Positions 61,053 to 64,000 of a stretch of 64,000 nucleotides of DNA are shown piece after piece; the first letter of the stretch is position 1, and the number at the start of each line of letters is the position of its first letter. Below the pieces are notes generated by a model, which did not search any database, was not told where the DNA came from, and saw only the letters and a list, made by a program, of their open reading frames with translations. The translations under genes were made by a program, and so were the position numbers. Source of the stretch: Candidatus Cryptobacteroides faecigallinarum (GTDB taxonomy: Bacteria; Bacteroidota; Bacteroidia; Bacteroidales; UBA932); the NCBI GenBank assembly GCA_017695015.1, contig JADIMD010000010.1, forward strand, positions 1-64,000. Reading direction: 5' to 3'.

Positions 61053-63071
61053 ATGGGGAAAAAGAAAGACAAGTCTATGATTTATGACGGCGATCCTTGG
61101 CTTCTGCCATACAAGAAAGCCATCGACGCCAGACACAAGCGTATTCTTGAGAAGAAAGAGCGCCTTTCGGTAGACGGCTCGTTGTCCAGGGGGGTCAACA
61201 ACCACCTTTATTACGGACTTCATCACACTTCAGACGGGGGATGGGTGTTCAGGGAATGGGCTCCGAACGCCACCAAAATCTATCTTATAGGAGAATTCAA
61301 CAACTGGAAAAGGACGGAGGCCTATGCTCTCCATCCTGTAGGCAACGGCAACTGGGAGCTGACTCTGCCTCCAATGTTCCTTTCCCACGGCACATTGTAC
61401 AAGCTGTACATCGAGTGGCCCGGAGGTGGGGCGGAAAGACTGCCGGCATATGTGACCCGTGCGGTGCAGGACCCTCAGACAAAGGCATTCTGTGCTCAGG
61501 TGTGGGACCCTATGGAGCCTTACAGGTGGAAGCACCGCAAGCCGGGCAAAAGACCGCATCCTCTTATTTACGAATGTCATATCGGCATGAGCTCGGAGCA
61601 GGAGAAGGTTGCGACTTTCGACGAGTTCAGACGGGATGTGCTGCCCCATGTCAAGGACCTCGGCTATGACACTATCCAGATAATGGCTCTCCAGGAGCAT
61701 CCTTATTACGGTTCGTTCGGGTATCAGGTCTCCAATTTCTTTGCCCTGAGCTCCCGTTTTGGCACTCCGGAAGAGTTCAAGAGGCTTGTGGACGAGGCGC
61801 ACGGGGCCGGGATAGCAGTCGTGATGGATATCGTGCATTCTCATTCTGTGGACAATGAGGCGGAAGGGCTCGGGAAGTTCGACGGGAAGGAAGACCTATA
61901 TTTCTATAAGGGACCTCAGGGACGTCATCCGGCATGGGGCTCGCGCTGTTTCGACTATGGCAAGGACGAGACTGTGTATTTCCTTCTTTCCAACTGCAAA
62001 TACTGGATGGAGGAGTATCATCTTGACGGGTTCCGTTTCGACGGGGTGACAAGCATGCTTTACTGGAGTCACGGGCTCGGCGTCGATTTCGTGGGCTACG
62101 ACATCTATTTCAATGCGGGAGTGGACGAAAATGCCGTCACATATCTTGCCCTTGCGAACATGCTTGTGAAGGAAATCAATCCGGACGCATTTACCATTGC
62201 CGAGGATGTGAGCGGAATGGCAGGTTTGGCGGCGCCTTTCGAGGCGGGCGGTGTCGGGTTCGACTTCAGGATGAGCATGGGAGTGGCCGACAACTGGATC
62301 AAATGGATAAAGGAGCTCCCTGACGAGAAATGGAGCATGGGGGAGATGTGGTGGCAGCTCACCAACAAGAGGGCGGACGAGAAGACCATCAGTTATGCGG
62401 AATGCCATGACCAGGCTATGGTGGGAGACAAGACCATCATATTCAGGCTGATGGATAAGGAGATGTACACTTCGATGAACATGGAGTCGAAGTCGCCTGT
62501 GGTGGACAGGGGTATCGCTCTCCACAAGATGATACGCCTTGTCACGATGGCAACGGCAGGAGACGGCTATCTGACTTTCATGGGGAACGAGTTCGGCCAT
62601 CCCGAATGGATAGATTTCCCTCGCGAGGGCAATGGCTGGTCGTACAAGTACGCCAGGAGACAGTGGTCTCTCATGGAGCCTGACTATCTGCGGTACAAGT
62701 ATCTGAACAATTTTGACAAGGCGATGGTGTCTTTCTGCAAGGAAGAAAAGCTCCTTTCAGAAAGGCCGGAGCTGCTTGTGCAGGATGAAGAGAAAAAAAT
62801 TCTCATTTTCAAAAGAATAAATTGTATCTTTGCGCTCAATTTCAATCCGTCTGCATCATTTTCCGATTATGCGTTCGCTGCTCCGGCAGGCAAATACATC
62901 TCGGTACTTGATACAGACGCGGCGGAGTTTGACGGTTTTTCCCGGCTGCAGAAGGGAGAAGTCCATTTTACGGTCCACAGGAAGTCACCGAACGGCAACG
63001 GGAAGTACGATGATTCGCTGATGCTATATCTCCCGAGTCGTTGTGCTTTGGTGCTCAAGAAGATAGAATAA
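61053..63071 (+). CDS. glgB: 1,4-alpha-glucan branching enzyme (GH13_8 type)
   Basis: 672-residue enzyme that makes alpha-1,6 branches in glycogen. A CBM48-like N-terminal domain (about 50-160, FREWAPNATKIYLIGEFNNW) precedes the GH13 barrel, with nucleophile D330 in DGFRFDGV, acid/base E384 in TIAEDVSG and D453 in ECHDQ. A C-terminal beta domain follows. It resembles the eukaryotic-like GH13_8 group in length and in the YHLDGFRFDGVTSMLY sequence. The debranching enzyme gene follows 28 nt later, so build and trimming of glycogen are coupled. Confidence 0.94.
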   Translation: MGKKKDKSMIYDGDPWLLPYKKAIDARHKRILEKKERLSVDGSLSRGVNNHLYYGLHHTSDGGWVFREWAPNATKIYLIGEFNNWKRTEAYALHPVGNGNWELTLPPMFLSHGTLYKLYIEWPGGGAERLPAYVTRAVQDPQTKAFCAQVWDPMEPYRWKHRKPGKRPHPLIYECHIGMSSEQEKVATFDEFRRDVLPHVKDLGYDTIQIMALQEHPYYGSFGYQVSNFFALSSRFGTPEEFKRLVDEAHGAGIAVVMDIVHSHSVDNEAEGLGKFDGKEDLYFYKGPQGRHPAWGSRCFDYGKDETVYFLLSNCKYWMEEYHLDGFRFDGVTSMLYWSHGLGVDFVGYDIYFNAGVDENAVTYLALANMLVKEINPDAFTIAEDVSGMAGLAAPFEAGGVGFDFRMSMGVADNWIKWIKELPDEKWSMGEMWWQLTNKRADEKTISYAECHDQAMVGDKTIIFRLMDKEMYTSMNMESKSPVVDRGIALHKMIRLVTMATAGDGYLTFMGNEFGHPEWIDFPREGNGWSYKYARRQWSLMEPDYLRYKYLNNFDKAMVSFCKEEKLLSERPELLVQDEEKKILIFKRINCIFALNFNPSASFSDYAFAAPAGKYISVLDTDAAEFDGFSRLQKGEVHFTVHRKSPNGNGKYDDSLMLYLPSRCALVLKKIE

Positions 63072-63099
63072 TGTTAACCTAAATTAAATTATAACAAGT

Positions 63100-64000
63100 A
63101 TGGCTTTTCTAAAATTCAACAAGTCCGAACTTGTAAACCTGGAATATTCGCTGAAAAGGGAGATTATCCTTGCGAACAAGACAGGTGCGTACTGCAACAC
63201 CTCGCTGGTGACCTGCAATACGAGACGGTATCATGGACTGCTGGCTGTGCCTGTCGACAATTTCGGAGGAGGGAAGTATATGCTGCTTTCTTCTGTGGAC
63301 GAGAGTATTGTGGTCGGCGGCAAGCAGTTCAATCTCGGTATCCATTGCTATGGAGACATCTATGAGCCGAGAGGGCACAAATACATCATCGACTTCGATG
63401 CAGACCCGGTTCCGGAGATTATCTACAAGGTGGGAGACATCATGTTCAGCAAGACCATCCTGATGGTCCCTGACAATGACCAGGTCCTCATCAAGTACAC
63501 TCTTATGGAGGCTCCTCAGAAGGCGCTTCTCAAACTGAAGCCATTCCTTGCATTCAGGAATGTCCACAGCCTGACCCATCAGAACGGCGAGGCAAACACT
63601 GAAGGAAAGGATATAGCAGGCGGTGTGGCATACAGGCTTTATGAAGGATTCCCTGACCTCAATCTCCAGATGAGTGCCAAGGCTTCTTTCAGGAAGATGC
63701 CTTACTGGTACAACGGCATTACCTATTCCGACGAGTACAGGCGCGGTTTCGACTGCATGGAAGACCTGTTCGTGCCTGGAGAGTTCTCCGTGGAGCTCAA
63801 GCCCGGAGAGACGGTGGTCCTTTCTGCTTCTGTCAATGAAATCAGTCCGAGAGGACTCAAGAAGAAGTTCGAGGACATTGTCGCAAAGATGGGAACTATC
63901 CATAATTACCACGACCTTCTGGTACACAATGCAGACATGCTGAAATGCAAGAGGGGCGGCAAGGAGCAGATCAATGCCGGTTTCTCATGGCTTCAGACTG
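63100..64000 (+). CDS. Glycogen debranching enzyme (amylo-alpha-1,6-glucosidase), partial
   Basis: The first 300 codons are visible and the frame leaves the window open at the right edge. The N-terminal domain of bacterial/archaeal debranching enzymes is clear: LANKTGAYCNTSLVTCNTRR, YHGLLAVPVDN, MLLSSVDE, and a beta-rich body to about residue 265. The alpha/alpha-barrel catalytic domain begins just before the edge (INAGFSWLQT). It hydrolyses alpha-1,6 branch points of glycogen, together with the upstream branching enzyme. Confidence 0.9.
   Translation, partial: MAFLKFNKSELVNLEYSLKREIILANKTGAYCNTSLVTCNTRRYHGLLAVPVDNFGGGKYMLLSSVDESIVVGGKQFNLGIHCYGDIYEPRGHKYIIDFDADPVPEIIYKVGDIMFSKTILMVPDNDQVLIKYTLMEAPQKALLKLKPFLAFRNVHSLTHQNGEANTEGKDIAGGVAYRLYEGFPDLNLQMSAKASFRKMPYWYNGITYSDEYRRGFDCMEDLFVPGEFSVELKPGETVVLSASVNEISPRGLKKKFEDIVAKMGTIHNYHDLLVHNADMLKCKRGGKEQINAGFSWLQT

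Noticed and set aside
62826-62833. TATCTTTG box inside the branching-enzyme gene
   Set aside because: It lies in the coding sequence for a conserved part of the protein, and no gene starts nearby on that strand.
1-64000. tRNA, rRNA, CRISPR array, prophage or intact insertion sequence
   Set aside because: No cloverleaf with a CCA-like end, ribosomal RNA sequence, regularly spaced repeats, integrase or transposase gene was seen on reading the window; short tRNA genes could still be missed by eye.

Overview
The window comes from a bacterium of the order Bacteroidales. The evidence is the SusC/SusD pair, lipoproteins with Bacteroidetes-type signal peptides, NigD-like and DUF4492 proteins, a DUF2807 surface protein, and repeated use of the Bacteroidetes promoter form (TTTG or TTG, 19-22 bp, then TAnnTTTG) with little sign of Shine-Dalgarno sequences. 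Rubredoxin beside a cytochrome bd oxidase fits an anaerobe that tolerates traces of oxygen. Glycan-degrading capacity suggests a gut or rumen habitat. Genus cannot be settled from the sequence alone.

Layout. 1-7.5 kb: end of efp, the dnaX-lptB operon, an unknown exported protein with an M16 peptidase, an ECF sigma factor with a membrane-anchored barrel protein, and a NigD-like lipoprotein. 7.6-11.3 kb: DUF4492-cydA-cydB-O-methyltransferase operon. 11.3-28.0 kb: a beta-mannan utilization locus. It has an AraC regulator, then a seven-gene operon (sodium/solute symporter, GH130 phosphorylase, SusC, SusD, a two-module surface lipoprotein, GH26 mannanase, and a 1334-residue GH2 beta-mannosidase fused to a second glycosidase domain). 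A convergent lipoprotein gene encodes a paralog of that second domain. 28.1-35.6 kb: a minus-strand housekeeping operon DUF308-dnaG-metG-murB-murA with a strongly structured murB-murA gap. 35.7-42.5 kb: PHP phosphatase, recQ, nhaA, FKBP isomerase, DUF3127 protein and an alpha/beta hydrolase. 42.6-49.3 kb: small membrane protein, a frameshifted WYL regulator, nucleoside kinase, uvrA. 49.4-54.2 kb: MBL hydrolase with an MFS exporter, deoxynucleoside kinase, acyl-CoA synthetase, rubredoxin. 54.3-57.7 kb: candidate small RNA, DUF2807 lipoprotein, sugar permease with ROK glucokinase. 57.7-60.9 kb: engB-prs-small membrane protein-der operon. 61.0-64.0 kb: glycogen branching enzyme and the start of a debranching enzyme.

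How the mannan locus should work (family knowledge plus context): surface GH26 cuts mannan, the two-module lipoprotein and SusD hold the chains, and SusC imports oligosaccharides. The exported GH2 fusion removes mannosyl units and may use its second active site on side chains or another linkage. The symporter takes up small products and GH130 phosphorolyses them to mannose-1-phosphate. An 18-bp element shared (16 of 18 bases) by the araC/operon promoter region and the promoter of the separate paralog suggests that one regulator controls both units.

The least expected items are the GH2 fusion with its neighbouring paralog, the shared regulatory element, the 18-bp inverted repeat that would bury the murA start codon, the Asp in place of the MurA active-site Cys, an 85-nt RNA unit with its own promoter and terminator, and two small inverted-repeat elements sharing a 15-mer.
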